From Platycnemis pennipes (Eukaryota; Arthropoda; Insecta; Odonata; Platycnemididae), in the NCBI GenBank assembly GCA_933228895.1, contig OW121846.1:43418107-43482106 (forward strand): 64,000 nucleotides of DNA. The letters run 5' to 3'. The notes beneath the pieces were generated by a model. It saw only the letters and a list, made by a program, of their open reading frames with translations, made no database searches and was not told the DNA's origin. Made by a program: the position numbers and the translations under genes. How positions within the stretch are numbered: the stretch's first letter is position 1; each line of letters opens with the position of its first letter. Positions 11,681 to 22,822 of the stretch are shown in pieces.

Positions 11681-12759
11681 CCATCCGTCCGTGGAGGATA
11701 AATAAAGCACGCGATTACTTCCTCCGGCTGTTTATTAATATCGCGTGTATCTCAATGCTCTCTCCCTGGGGAGCTGCCGAAAGAGCGACTAGTGGGAATT
11801 TCAAAGGCCTCAGAACACTGGTCACTCTGGACTTAAAATCATCGGTCTCAAGCTTAGCAAGGTTTGAAATTAAACCAAATATCGTGAGCGTAAGAAAACT
11901 GTACTTAACTCATAGAGTATAAAAATACAGCCAAAGATAGGCAGTGAGTATTTGTTGATAAATATTCATGTCATACAACCACAAACCCCAGGAGACTGCT
12001 ACCGATGCACTTAAATACTGCAATTCCCCGCAAACATTTCAGCCTCAAAATGGAAAAATGTCATCGTTTCAAAGCTATCATTTTTTCAAGTTGTCACACG
12101 TATACTTTTGAAGGAACACTAATCAGCATGCCAAACACACTCCTGCTACACAATTATAAAAATTAGCTCATAATATTGACGCAAAGGTGGGAAATGGTTT
12201 GACTTGGCTAGGTTGATTCCGCACGCAGAGACACTGGGTTCAATGTACAGCTGTGGTTAAATTTTCCATCGTCGTTTGCTACCGTAGGCGCCGTTGCATT
12301 ATAAATTATGCCCATCACTATGTAGGTTTGTAATAGGCTTGTTAGATTATAAAACAGGTTTGCAAATATGTCCTCAGAGGTCTATGCAGTTTGATTCGAA
12401 AGATATGATTGGTTCTTAGTAAATGGAGCAATTCAAATAATTTCCCTTTCAAATGTAAACACGGTTACGAGTAGCTGTGGCAAATCACTACCAGTATAGA
12501 AACAGAAATCCAAGATATACTCAGGGATTTCACAAGAGGAGTCTCTGACCAACTCAGAAATGTTTTCTTTCTTACTTGGCCATGAAACTCTGTTGGTCAA
12601 TAAACCTCCATCATCGTGAGAGAATCCGTCTGTACCCATGCACTTACGGAACGAACCAGCTCAACATTTTCTTAAGTCACTGAATATTTCGAGGCAATTT
12701 AATGCCTCCCACAAACCGTTCGAGTTGGTGAAATACTGATGGTTTCAAAATATCCCTAC
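11681..12759. other. No recognisable gene
   Basis: AT-rich. The open frame 12433-12639 (minus) has no recognisable motif. A weak tRNA B-box-like string lies near 12225. Confidence 0.5.
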
Positions 12760-13593
12760 AATAGGGTAGTTTCCTATTATTTTTTTATTGTCTTGATCGA
12801 AAGTTTATAACCTCTGGAGTACGTGTTTTAAGCCGTTCGATTTTTAAATGACGTTAAGTATTTTTCCTCATTAATTAAAAAGTGAAAAAAATCAATGGCG
12901 CGAAAACGCGACGGCAAACTATTGCATGCCGGTTAATCCTACGTTTGACGTCAAACTATTTCCTCTACCTGCCACCAGGTGGTGCTGCGGACGCTTCCAA
13001 ATAGACGCCGCACTCCGTTTAAGCTTATGAACAAGTATTGGAGGCATATTTATTCCGTTAATTAATTATAATTAACTTTTATTTATTTATTAACACTATT
13101 TATGCAGTTGATTCATTTAAAATCAGTTACTATTCCTTTCACAAGCATATCATGTAGTTCGCCTATCGCCGCACGACCTTCACGCCATGCTTCGTCGTAG
13201 CAGAAGACACAGCGAGCAGGACGTCCTTGAGCCTATAAAATGACTAATAACACCATGTTTAACGGAGAATTCTTTTCCAACATTGATAGTTTTTACAGGT
13301 TAATACTAATAAATATTCACTAGAGCTGAGGGGCCCTGAGATACAACGGTAAGTTCAGGAGACGAATTTTCCTATGCTTCGCAACGTAAACTACCTACCT
13401 GTTACGTCAGCATGAAGGCAGCGCACCCCGCCATTTCAGAGCCTTTTCAAATGGCCTTAAAATTAACATTTGATTCTCTAGTAAACTGGGATTTCTCAAT
13501 ACAAACTTTTTGCGTATATTAATTACATTTATGGCAGGGCACAAATCGCAATTAATTAAGTCTGTTTTCTTTGATGAAGGAAACTACCCTATT
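12760..13593. mobile_element. MITE-like non-autonomous element, about 834 bp
   Basis: AATAGGGTAGTTTCCT at 12760-12775 is perfectly inverted at 13578-13593. The interior has no transposase and alternates AT-rich and GC-rich blocks (for example 'ctgccaccaggtggtgctgcgg' at about 12968). Terminal 16-bp symmetry over 0.8 kb is the only evidence, so the superfamily is unassigned. Confidence 0.6.
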
Positions 13594-14154
13594 CCTAGAA
13601 TAAAATGATAATACAAAGAGTGATAAAATTAGCCTATTACTTGCAAAGTACTATCGCAAGATTATATATGTATATGCACATTATTTCTCCAACTACCGAG
13701 ATAGTAAATTAATATAATTTGAGTCGTCTTTTATCAAGCCATCGTTTATCATTCTGTGAATTACTAGAGCTAAGCCTATTTTGCGCTCCCAAACGCAGAG
13801 CCAATGTTTACTCATGTGGGACAAAATATTCCAACGCTATCTAGTCAGTCAGAGATAAACTTCCGCAGAAGCCCAAAAAAACCTTTCCACGACGGTTCCT
13901 TCCTACCAGGGGGAGGAGTTCTCGCTTCCGGCATTCGATTGGGATATATGTTTTCCCTCTCGGCAAAGATTGAGAATTCTCTTCCGCCGCTTTGTCCTTC
14001 TGTCACTAATGATTCCAGGGACCAAAAAGTTTGAATTTTCTTGCCCGACATAAGACAAAAATAATTGATCACCTTCGCTTAAGATCACTAAAACAAAATA
14101 TAAGAAAGTACGATTAAACGATAGATTAACAGTAAGTTTTTTCCTCGAACCTTT
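13594..14154. other. No recognisable gene
   Basis: The segment 13790-14040 has overlapping open frames on both strands (for example 13804-14034 plus) without known motifs. The rest is AT-rich. Confidence 0.45.
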
Positions 14155-14856
14155 TTAACCCGGCGTTACTCGCGCGGGTGCCCTGAACACCCCACCCTGT
14201 TTTTTATTGTGTAATTTTTTTAGTCTTTATTTCATTGATATATCCTCTTCATTATCTAGAATTTGATATGTTTTCTTTCTTTTAAGCGCCAACATTCACT
14301 GGCATACATTGTAAACAACCTGCGTAGTAGCCTCAAAAGGGGATAATGTTCAAGCCACTCAATCTCCTACGACCAAGGCTTACTCCAAACCTCCTTGTTG
14401 TTTTTGGTTGCAACATTGTAACTGCGAAATATATATTACAGTATAACTTGCGTTCTCGTATTTTACTTTTATCTGCTGAGGAACGCCTCTCAAAGCATTC
14501 GGTATATTCTCGCTCACGGCGTTACTCGCGGAGTGTCCTGAGCACCCCAATTGTCTCCGCGACGTAGACTCCTTGGCATGTGCTTTATGTGAGGTAGGTT
14601 TTCTTGGTTTTATCCTACCATTGAATAATATGGATGATATAGTAATTATATTCATGTGTTAATGGTCATAATATTATATCGAAAAATTTCAGGTTTTCTG
14701 CTCAAATTGATTGATAACTCCGAAAATATTATTTTTCTTATCTCCATATTACCATACATAACTTCATATCTAGTATAGAAGATAACCCAGTAAGTACGTA
14801 CCTAATATCGAAAGTCTAATTGTGATTTTCCTACTACCAAAAAATATTTCAGAAAC

Positions 14857-16052
14857 ATGATTTTTATGGGTTACAGCTTTGAATGGTATAACTTCACGTT
14901 AGGAATATCGTTATGTACAAATATTCAAATTCAAAAAGTAGGTGTAAATTGTTTGCGTGCAAGAGATGCCAGGCCCACTGATGAGGAAGAAATTGAATCT
15001 TTCATAGGGCGTCTACTCTTTATGGAAACAAAAAACATCTGGGAAACAAAATATAAGATCGAGATGGCTTGGGGTTTGACATATTTTACGTGTCCATGAA
15101 GTATCAAAGATTACGTTATCTTTTGCAGTGTCTTAGATTTGATGATATAAACAATAGGGCATAAATCAAAATGATAGACACATTAGCTCCGATTGGTCAA
15201 CTTTTTGAAATGATGGTTAGAAAATTTCAAGATAACTATGCCATATCGGAGTACACAACGGTAGACGAGCAAGTAGTCGGCTTTAGGGGAAGATATTCAT
15301 TCAGGCACTATCTCCCAAATACGCCTGCAAGGTATGGTATAAAAATATTTGCATTGGTTGACGGTAATGTATTCTATACTTACAATTTGAAGGTATATGT
15401 AGGGAGTCAACCTGAAGGACCAAACAACATAGATACCTAATACTCCTAGAGATGTGGTAATTCGCTTTGAGGAACCAATTGTAGGGATGTGGAGAAACGT
15501 CACGGCTGATAATTGGTTTGCAAGTGTTCTCCTGGCAGAGGATTTGGTACAAAGTAAATTGACAATGCTGGGAACTCTGAAAAAAAGGGAATTGCCACCT
15601 CAGATGGTGTGCACAAAATAGAGGGAGGAGAATAGTAGTCTCTTTGGATTAAGAAAAAACATGACTATCTTATCTTACGTCCCCAGAAAAGGTAAAAATG
15701 TAATTTTATTGTCAACAATGCATAGCAGTATGCACATAAACAGGTCGACAGGCTACAAGAAGAAACTAAAGTTAAATCTTTTTACAGGTAACGTTACTAA
15801 GGGCGGTGTTGACAGAGTGGATGAGATGTGCGTAGCACGCATTGTTTAAAGAAACACTCATTGATGGCCAATGGTATTTTTTTTCCACTTGTTAAACGTG
15901 GCATGAATTAACTCTTTTGTTATATGCAATAACATTAAACCAAGAAGCAAGATGTATAGATAAAAATTCCTACGAGAAAGTGCGAGGAAATTGACGAAGC
16001 CATTTATAAGGAGTAGATCGGAAATGAAAATGATCTGGACGATACTATTTTG
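14857..16052 (+). pseudogene. piggyBac-like transposase (DDE_Tnp_1_7) relic, copy 1
   Basis: The family catalyses hairpin-mediated cut-and-paste transposition into TTAA, with catalytic Asp residues in an RNase H-like fold. Here 14857-15099 gives the N-terminal part (RPTDEEEIESFIGRLLF). The frame 15171-15440 gives the core with TTVDEQVVGFRGRYSF (first catalytic Asp, about residue 28 of that segment). In shifted frames come TADNWFASVLLAEDL (second Asp block, about 15505), then LGTLKKRELPPQMV and the open stretch 15661-15849 (GGVDRVDEM), and finally RKLTKPF near 15990. Stops and frameshifts separate the pieces, and the Cys-rich C-terminal finger usual for the family is not seen. Confidence 0.85.
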
Positions 16053-16284
16053 ATAAGTTACGGCAACATTTGTGAGTACGCAGTGACAACGGACTACGGT
16101 GACTATGCCATGGTAACAGTATTCACAGTAGTTAATATTCAAGATTCTGAGAAAATAATTTATCGTACGTAAGAGAAAGAATCGGATCCGGACATAAATT
16201 TTGGGGGGGAACGTCCCCCCCCAAATTACCACTGAGCAAATCATATATAATCAAGTTTCCCATTGGATGTGTGAACCCGGAGTT

Positions 16285-16452
16285 TCTCGGGTGGTACACT
16301 GGGTCGCAGTGCTCATTGTAGCAGTCGTGTGAACACACTAATCGAGTATCGTCCTCAGAGAAAAGGTGGTCACCTCTGCCCTGAGAAGGACGGTCGGTTA
16401 GTGTTGAAACGTCGGCTACAATGAGCACTGCGACCCGGTGTACCACCCGAGA
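16285..16452. repeat. Internal inverted repeat of the piggyBac family
   Basis: The arms 16285-16322 and 16415-16452 are 38 bp each with one mismatch (TCTCGGGTGGTACAC...TGTAGC). The spacer is itself weakly palindromic and contains CTGAG/CCTGAGAAGGAC and GTTGAAACGTCGG, resembling terminal motifs of Penelope-like elements. The equivalent lies at about 35452-35617 in copy 2, so it predates their divergence. Confidence 0.75.
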
Positions 16453-16792
16453 TGCTCCTCATACTCTAAGCAACTTACAATCTGCTGAGCTCTATTACCC
16501 CTCAGAACTTAGCCTCCGCAAAACGTTTTCTCTTTGATTTTTGGTGGGGGATTTTCCCACTCTCCCCCAACCCTATATCCGCCACCGGTTAAAAATTACG
16601 AGGTTATACGATCAACTACTCCTCCTCAGCATAAAAACTACAAGTAAAAACATATATATTAATAATATTTATGGTTTTTACAAATAAAATATTGTATAAC
16701 CATTTTTAAACGAAAATTTACACTGGGGTGTCAGGAGCTCCCCACGCGAGTAAACTTGATCGGAAATCACGCGCGAGTAACGCCGGGTTAAA

Positions 16793-17429
16793 GTAAGAAG
16801 ATGGCGATTTTTTTCACTGCTACTGCAATACTACGAAAAACTAAATTAAACGATATACTAGGGAAATACATAATACGTGAGAAGATACTACAATTCTAGA
16901 CAAATTAACCCGTTGCAAAAAACGTGAGGTTCTTCCAAGTATTTTCAACACCACCAAAGGACTATTAATAAAGAGATGCGTAGATAACCTAATGAACAAA
17001 TTTGCTTACTACGCATGCGGTTATACAGCAGCATAATCCCGATACATAATAGCCCATTCAACAGCATAAAGGAAAAACCTATTTCAGAAAATGGCAATGA
17101 ATTATATGTAACTTTTAAATATATCGTGGAAAACAAACCGCATAAATTAACGCTAAAATAGTGGTAAATGAAAGTAATGTGAAAATTGAAACGCAGATAG
17201 AAGCAATGTTTGAATTATCTCGTGCAATAAAATGTCTAAAAATGTGACTCTTGATTATTAATTTCCTATTTTAGCTATGAAATTGGGCACAAAAATTATT
17301 ACACGTTCTTTAGAAAATCATGTCCATACAATAAAAAATACCCCATTTTATCAAATTTAATCCTAATTCGTAGGAAAATGCTACTCAAGGAACATGTGAG
17401 CGTAAGTAGTGAAGGTTGTTCGGGTGATC
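16793..17429. other. No recognisable gene
   Basis: AT-rich with stops in all frames. The short minus-strand frame at 16945-17136 has no known motif. Confidence 0.5.
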
Positions 17430-17535
17430 CTTGGGGTCAATTTGTCCATCGCTGCCGACGTTTCGAAAAACGATTCGTTGGTTGGTTATTCAGGGGAGGC
17501 GACCGACAGATGAGGTCATTTGCGCCATATATATC
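17430..17535 (-). repeat. SINE family B 3'-tail fragment
   Basis: The minus strand reads ATGGCGCAAATGACCTCATC followed by TGTCGGTCGCC, the same tail found at 48290-48320 (plus) and 23250-23345 (minus). A GAAACGTCGGC string lies at the far end (about 17450). A (TATC)n microsatellite follows at 17525-17551. Confidence 0.5.
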
Positions 17536-17642
17536 TATCTATATCTATATCTACGACATACCATGCATGTGAGTCACACGTTGATTTGAACATGCATGTA
17601 ATAAAAAAATACTATGGACCTACTCTGAACATTACCTCTATA

Positions 17643-18095
17643 ATTATTACCGATTTACGCGATGTTTAACGTTCTGATCTCGAATCGTACGCGGAAAAAA
17701 TGACATTTTAAACCTGTCCGTCCTGCAACCTATCTCCTTAATTTTATTAGAATTATCGAGCCTACCATAATAAGTCGGAGCCAGCAATATATGATTAACG
17801 TCATTAATAAAATGTCCCTCCTTAAATTTTCCCAGAAGATTAAGTCTATAATTCAGCCTGCGTTGTGACAGCGATTCCCATTCCAATTCGGCTAACATAC
17901 CAGACACACTGCTTTCCCTATCGTAACACCCTTTTACATATCTCGCCGCTGTTCTTTGTACTCGATCTAATTCGTAAATTAAGCCTGCTTCATAAGGGTC
18001 CCATATACTCGCAGCATATTCTAAGTGTGGTCTAACAATTGAAAAATAGAGTGATATATAGCTAGAAAATATAGGATAGGTGGATAATCGGGTAA
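17643..18095 (-). pseudogene. Jockey/CR1-like LINE reverse transcriptase, C-terminal fragment
   Basis: This is the C-terminal domain downstream of the RT palm of a non-LTR retrotransposon. The minus-strand frame reads IVRPHLEYAASIWDPYE, then LDRVQRTAARYVKGCYD, then ELEWESLSQRRLNYRLNLL, ending with CRTDRFKMSFFPRTIRDQN. These are standard landmarks of Jockey/CR1/L2-group ORF2 C-termini. It is open from about 18095 to 17647. The frame extends upstream (to 18183) only by running into the adjacent SINE, so that start is artificial. The RT palm and the 3' hairpin are missing. It is colinear with the fragment at 40620-41245. Confidence 0.85.
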
Positions 18096-18104
18096 TGGTA
18101 GGAA

Positions 18105-18360
18105 TTTTCATGGAACGGTGGAAGGGTGGAGAGAAATCCGGCGTCGGCATTAGCCTACTTTTAACGAAAGGCGCCAAGACCACGGCTTAACGTCCCAACC
18201 GACGGACGGAGTACTGAACTTGAAATGCCCTCCACTAAGCACTCAAGTGGGGACCGGTTTTCCACTGAAAAATCCGCCACTGCCGGGAATCAAACCCGGG
18301 ATGCCGGGAACCTCGTGATGGGAGGCCAGTACTCTATCCACCACACCAACTCGAACCCAA
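18105..18360 (-). mobile_element. tRNA-derived SINE, best copy of family B
   Basis: On the minus strand a tRNA-like head has an A-box-like TGGTGTGGTGGATAGAGTAC and a B-box GGTTTGATTCC. A body follows (TTTTTCAGTGGAAAACCGG, CAAGTTCAGTACTCCGTCCG, CCTTTCGTTAAAAGTAGGC) that is shared with fragments at 4080-4195, 37180-37375, 48150-48320 and 63245-63290. It directly precedes the LINE fragment at 17643-18095. The open frame across it on the plus strand (18225-18521) is not a gene. Confidence 0.75.
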
Positions 18361-20189
18361 CCGAATCGTTCTCCATCCTTAGGGCTAAGTGTCGTGATTA
18401 CAAATCTAGCACTTTCCTTCCGCAGATCTTCCAATTGGTGAATGTTGCGGTGAACCTCCTCCCCGAAGAGGTGTGTAAAAAAATTGCAAGTTTTCCCGGA
18501 ATAAGAAAACTTATTAAATAAGTTATTGTATCCTACCAACATGCCTTTTTGACTATTAGAAAGTTCGGTATCATTAAAAACCATTCCTTTAGAGATGAAA
18601 ACTACCACGATACGCAGACATTTAAATATTTTTCATGCTTTCCTAAAAATATACCCATTTTTGCCCTTAATAAACTTCAAGTAAAAGGCTTCTGTTGCTT
18701 AAAATTGCAGTGATTTTACACTTCAAATGTATGGTCACAGAGTATTCCACATCCCGCTGAACTCAAAGGTAATAATTTACTGACTGCGTTTGTTCAATGG
18801 CTAGAAGCTTTAGCTTAATGACTATTGATTACTCCAGATAATAATACATGCCAATAACTTTCAACTAAAAACTAATAAAAAATATGCGAGTGAAATTTAT
18901 CCAGCATTGATTTTTTCGTTTTTTACCATCAGCGTAAACCTTAGATAATGTGCCCTCAAAACCATTCGTCATTAATTTGCGTGTAGTATGCGTGGAGTTT
19001 TAAAGCATAATTTGGATATTTATGATGCTGGCGACATAAAGCGAAATTGTTTGAATCGTGTTTGGAATTTTTTTTTCTTTTCTTTTAAACATTCCAAAGC
19101 AGAAGAAACTTCCGAATCTTGTATTGGCAAGAGGACAATTTTTAGTTGAATATTGTCACCCTCTTTAGGTTAATTCCTCTTTACCACGTCAACGATTATT
19201 TTCATTCCAGTTACTTGATTTAATGGAGAAGAAAACCGCCAAGTTATGTGAATGAAAAACGAGGACAACGGTACGGTGCGGAAAATTCTGCAGCCCTTTC
19301 TTTTATCAGCCATGACGTAATCTTTGAACCCAGCCTGCATGCCCGTGACGGCCCATGAGTTTTTATGGCACCTTTGTCACAGTCGGATTGAGAATCTTTA
19401 ATGGGTTATTGCTTATCTTTATGAGCTCATAAAATGCGTTCACTAACCACAGTGGTGAGCTATAGGAAATCAGGAAGGGTGAAAGAATATTACAGCTGTG
19501 AAAGCATTACGCGTTTGCATTAAGCCCTTCAAATACTCGAAAAATTTTAGGAAATTACATACATCGATGTGTTTGACGTGTTTCAGAGACGTATTGAGAT
19601 TTCATTTACTTTACACTCTTGACTTACCGGTTTTTACTTATATTTATTTCAATTCGAAGAAACCAATCTCACAGAAAGGCTGTTGGTGACAACTCAAACG
19701 TCGCGCGCTAAATCACGCCTCGCTCTTGGGCGTGGTTTTTATCTTAGTGCAGGGTTAGGAATGGTTTGCCTGTGCGATCTAGCAAAACAGTTGGATGACT
19801 TATATTTTTAAAATATAAAAGGATTTCGCATACTTATTTCATCCATATTTATCATTGTTTACACTTCAAAGTAATAGCCCAGTATATACATTTATTTTTT
19901 ATTCGTAAGCCCTCTAGGATACACCCAAATAACGTTTTTGACGAAATTACGTGTATCCTTCCCTTCAATTTCCTTTAGATTTATTTCAGCATGACCCCGG
20001 AGGAATTCTATATTATTTTAAATTATATTTTCGTCACATTTTAAGTCACCAAAAAAAACAAATATCACTCACCAAAGTGCTTCCATATCGGCTGGTATAA
20101 TGATAAAGGTAAAATGGTGGAATGGTGGAATGCAAGGTATTGCAACTCAATAATTTCCAGTGAAAATGATTTTAACATCGTGGAGGTAC
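18361..20189. other. No recognisable gene
   Basis: AT-rich with only short incidental open frames (for example 19498-19689). No repeat shared with the rest of the window was seen. Confidence 0.5.
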
Positions 20190-21614
20190 TTTAAGGTCCA
20201 CAAGATTCAATGTCATAAGGGACAAAAATGTGAGCTTCAAGATGAAGACAAAGTTAAGAGGTGGAAATAATAGCTGAAAGAGTTACACAATGGAAACAAT
20301 CTCATGGAGAAAGTGATCGAAGAGGAAAGCAAAGTAGAAAAAGATTAATTGGAGCATGAATATTAAGATCGGAATTCGACGCTGCAGTACTGGGCCTACG
20401 GATGAATAAGACTTCTGGAATTGATACTCTTGAACAAATAATTAAAATAAAAACATAAACCCATGTTTATAATACCATCTGTGAGATGTATTCAACAGGA
20501 TAAACGCCCAGTGAGTTCCAGAAAAGTATCTTCATTCCGATTTTCAACAAAAAGAGGGCAGAGAACTGTGAAAATTATACGACTTTCAGCCTGAGCACAC
20601 ATGCATCGAAGATATTGACAAGGATCATCTACAGAAGAATAAACCGATAAGTAGTGGAGTTCCTGGATGAAGATGATTTCCGTTTCAGGAAAATTAAGGG
20701 CACAAAAGAAGCAATATTGGTGCTTAGGCAATAGAGAAGAGAATGGAGAAGAGCAAGGCGATGTCAATTGGATTTGTGGATTCAGAGAAGGATTTTGACA
20801 ACGCAGGTTGGAATTCAATGCTTGAATTTCTTGAATGCATACGAGTTTTCTACAATGACCGAAGAATTATCCACAGTTTGTGTAAAAACCAAGTGGCTGT
20901 GATTAAATATCGACCCAGCTGTGAAGCAAGAATAAGGAGAGAGACAAGGAGCAGGAAAAAGCTGTGAATAGCTTTCAGAAACTGTCAACTGTTTTCATCG
21001 AGAGAGGCATCAAAGCCGAAACAGAGAGGGATATGAATAAGATTGTAATAATCATAGAAGGGACATTGGCCAGATATCTGCTGAAGATCAATAAGAAGAC
21101 TAAGTTACTAGTATTCTGCAAGAAAGGATACCAAAACCAACGTTAAACTTGGAAAATTAAAATTTGAGGTGGTGGCAGAGTTTTATTGCCTGGGAAGCTG
21201 ATATGCCAACGATGGACGAAGCAAGAAATAAATAGTCAGTGTATTAACACATAGTACAATAACAAAATTTTGAAATATGGTGCTACAAAAGAATGATGAA
21301 GATCGGATCAACTGATTAAGTAAGAAGGAAGTCTTAAGATGTGTGGGAGAATAGAAAAGTCTTATGGCAATCCTTAAAAGAGGGCAGGACCACTTAATCG
21401 GCCACATCAAGAAGCATGACGCTCTTATGAAAATACTCGTTGAAGTACAAGTGGACCTGAAGAACGACAAAGGAAAGTCTCTTAAGATATATACAGTAAG
21501 TTATGAAGGATGTAACAGAGTAGAAATAAGTAGATATGAAGGTATTAGCTGATAGGAGAATCCAGTGCAGAGTTGCGTTAAGCTAACTTCAGGATTGCTG
21601 ACTGATGATGATGT
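20190..21614 (+). pseudogene. RTE-like retrotransposon, 5'-truncated and internally deleted copy
   Basis: It aligns to the full-length element at 50847-54239, beginning at the equivalent of about 52570. Matches include 'attaagatcggaattc-acgctgca', an RT block SIGFVDSEKDFDNAGWNSML (20760-20820), MHSLYKN-like LCKNQVAVIKY, and the C-terminal RRIQCRV/ADRR-type end. The stretch equivalent to AINEVKEKCSG through FADD is missing: an IERGIK segment joins directly to AETERDMNK at about 21000, so the catalytic YADD-type box is gone. A second deletion near 21230 removes the thumb region. The 3' end is 'gactgatgatgatg' (to about 21614), the same tail type as the full-length copy. Confidence 0.85.
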
Positions 21615-21653
21615 AGAGCCAAACTTTTGCCGTAAACGGGAACCTGCTGGTGA

Positions 21654-22567
21654 TTTGAGGATCCATTTGTTTCGGGATTTCTTCCGCGTGTGTCCATTCT
21701 GGGGTGACAGCAGTTTCGCCAACGTTTCCCTCGACAACCCTCAACAATAGACGGCTGTTATCCATAATTTTTTCAACCGAGCCCTTTCCATCTGCAACGA
21801 TTCGTCTATTAGAAACGAGAAACAGCATCTATTCAAGGTTTTTCAAGACAATGGCTTCCACCGATACGCTATCACCGAGTTGCTCAGAGAGAAGAAGATA
21901 AACGAATTTTGGCCTTGAGCTGGACTGACGAGACTACTAATACGACGGAAAACAATGATGCCACTTTCGCCGTGATATCATACGTTGGCGGAACCACGGA
22001 AAAAATATCCAGGGCCCTTGCCAAATATAACGTCCTGACCAGATACACCTACGTCACTAAGACAAGGGACATTTTGTGCAGGGGTAAAGACCTTACACCA
22101 ATGGAAGAACAGAGCGAGCATATACGAGGTCCGATGCAATTGTGGGAAGGCCTACATTGGGTAAACCGCGAGAGCCTTAAAGACCCGTATTCAAGAACAG
22201 GGGAAAGCGACAAACAACAGACAACCGCACCTTTCAGCTATCGCGGAGAACTTCAAGCTGATTAAGACTATTTCCCAAGGATCATACGCGAGGCGATCGA
22301 AACGTCCAAAAACTAACAATTTTAACAGAAAGGATAGCTATAAGATCTCCTATACTTGGAAGCGCTTAAATGAAAAAAATAGTCAAACGACTAATCAAAA
22401 TGCGCCCACTTGAACATCAGAGCGCAGAAGTAAATGGTATATAATACGGTAAAAATCTGCTATGAAACACTTCAGACCTGAAGACGTGAACTGAAACGTT
22501 GGCGAAACTGTTAACACCCCAGAATGGACACACTCGGAAGAAATCCCGAAACAAATGGATCCTCAAA
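21654..22567 (+). mobile_element. Penelope-like retroelement fragment bounded by inverted repeats
   Basis: Positions 21654-21731 and 22493-22567 are inverted copies (about 72 of 78 matching by eye) containing GAAACGTTGGCGAAACTG and CCCCAGAATGGACACAC. They enclose Penelope-like coding sequence. The right copy is preceded by CCTGAAGACGTGAACTGAAACG, a terminal motif seen in many Penelope-like elements. Inverted terminal copies are common in this class, where a truncated unit sits tail-to-head with a partial partner. It abuts the 3' end of the RTE-like copy on its left. Confidence 0.75.
21749..22340 (+). pseudogene. Penelope-like ORF, C-terminal part with GIY-YIG endonuclease
   Basis: Penelope-like elements encode an RT followed by a GIY-YIG endonuclease that nicks target DNA. 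Seen here: HNFFNRALSICNDSS and FQDNGFHRYAITELLREKK (21755-21900), a post-RT connector. The frame 21909-22265 then reads VISYVGGTTEKISRALAKYN (start of the pre-endonuclease block), followed by LCRGKDLTP. In a shifted frame SIYEVRCNCGKAYIG (about 22115-22160) is the GIY..YIG core with its Cys pair, broken by a stop right after YIG, and then ARALKTRIQEQGK. 'NNFNRKDSYKISYTWKRL' (about 22315-22370) resembles the family's end. At least two frameshifts and one stop are present, and the RT palm is absent. Confidence 0.85.
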
Positions 22568-22651
22568 CCAGACACTCCGCGGAAGCCTCAACAAGGAACT
22601 GTTGGTACAATTGACAGTTTCGGCGGTAACTTGATGGAAATTCATCTTTCA

Positions 22652-22822
22652 CAAAGAAGAAAAAACTTAGTATTTCCACATGAAAACTTTTTAATAAAGA
22701 CACCCGCTAGGGTATCATCAGGTGATGATGCCCTGATGACCTGATGATGCCCTAGCGGGTGAAATCGGTCGTGTCTTTATTAAAAAGTTTTCATGTGGAA
22801 ATACAAAGTTTTTTCTTCTTTG
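22652..22822. repeat. Large nested palindrome with hammerhead-like core
   Basis: The outer arms 22652-22703 and 22771-22822 match at 51 of 52 positions. An inner palindrome includes CCCGCTAGGG and CCCTAGCGGG. The right half carries CTGATGA (22741-22747), a 4-bp GCCC/GGGT stem, GAAA (22761-22764) and a GTC-type site (22768-22770). The equivalent left half lacks about 12 bp of this. The 5' strand of the expected first stem pairs only 2 bp, so activity is doubtful. Confidence 0.85.

Larger units (their letters stand above)
14159..16787 (+). mobile_element. piggyBac-family transposon, copy 1
   Basis: It is flanked by TTAA (14155-14158 and 16788-16791), the piggyBac target site. The ends are CCCGGCGTTACTCGCGCG and its inverse GCGCGAGTAACGCCGGG. 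A second direct copy of the end motif lies at 14517-14548, and a GGGGTGTCAGGAGCTCCCC block lies inside the right end. The interior carries a broken transposase on the plus strand. A second copy of the same family is at 33284-35955. The interval 16285-16452 is an internal inverted repeat. Confidence 0.92.

Noticed and set aside
12205..12250. B-box-like GGGTTCAATGTAC and A-box-like 'tggctaggttgattcc'
   Set aside because: No cloverleaf, and the B-box is imperfect. May be a decayed SINE but nothing else in the window confirms it. The same applies to about 24818-24893 and about 58883-58935.
14346..14655. Open frames near the left end of piggyBac copy 1 as a separate gene
   Set aside because: They cover the subterminal repeat region and are not conserved in frame with copy 2.
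18225..18521. 98-aa plus-strand open frame
   Set aside because: It runs through the SINE in antisense, so it is not a gene.
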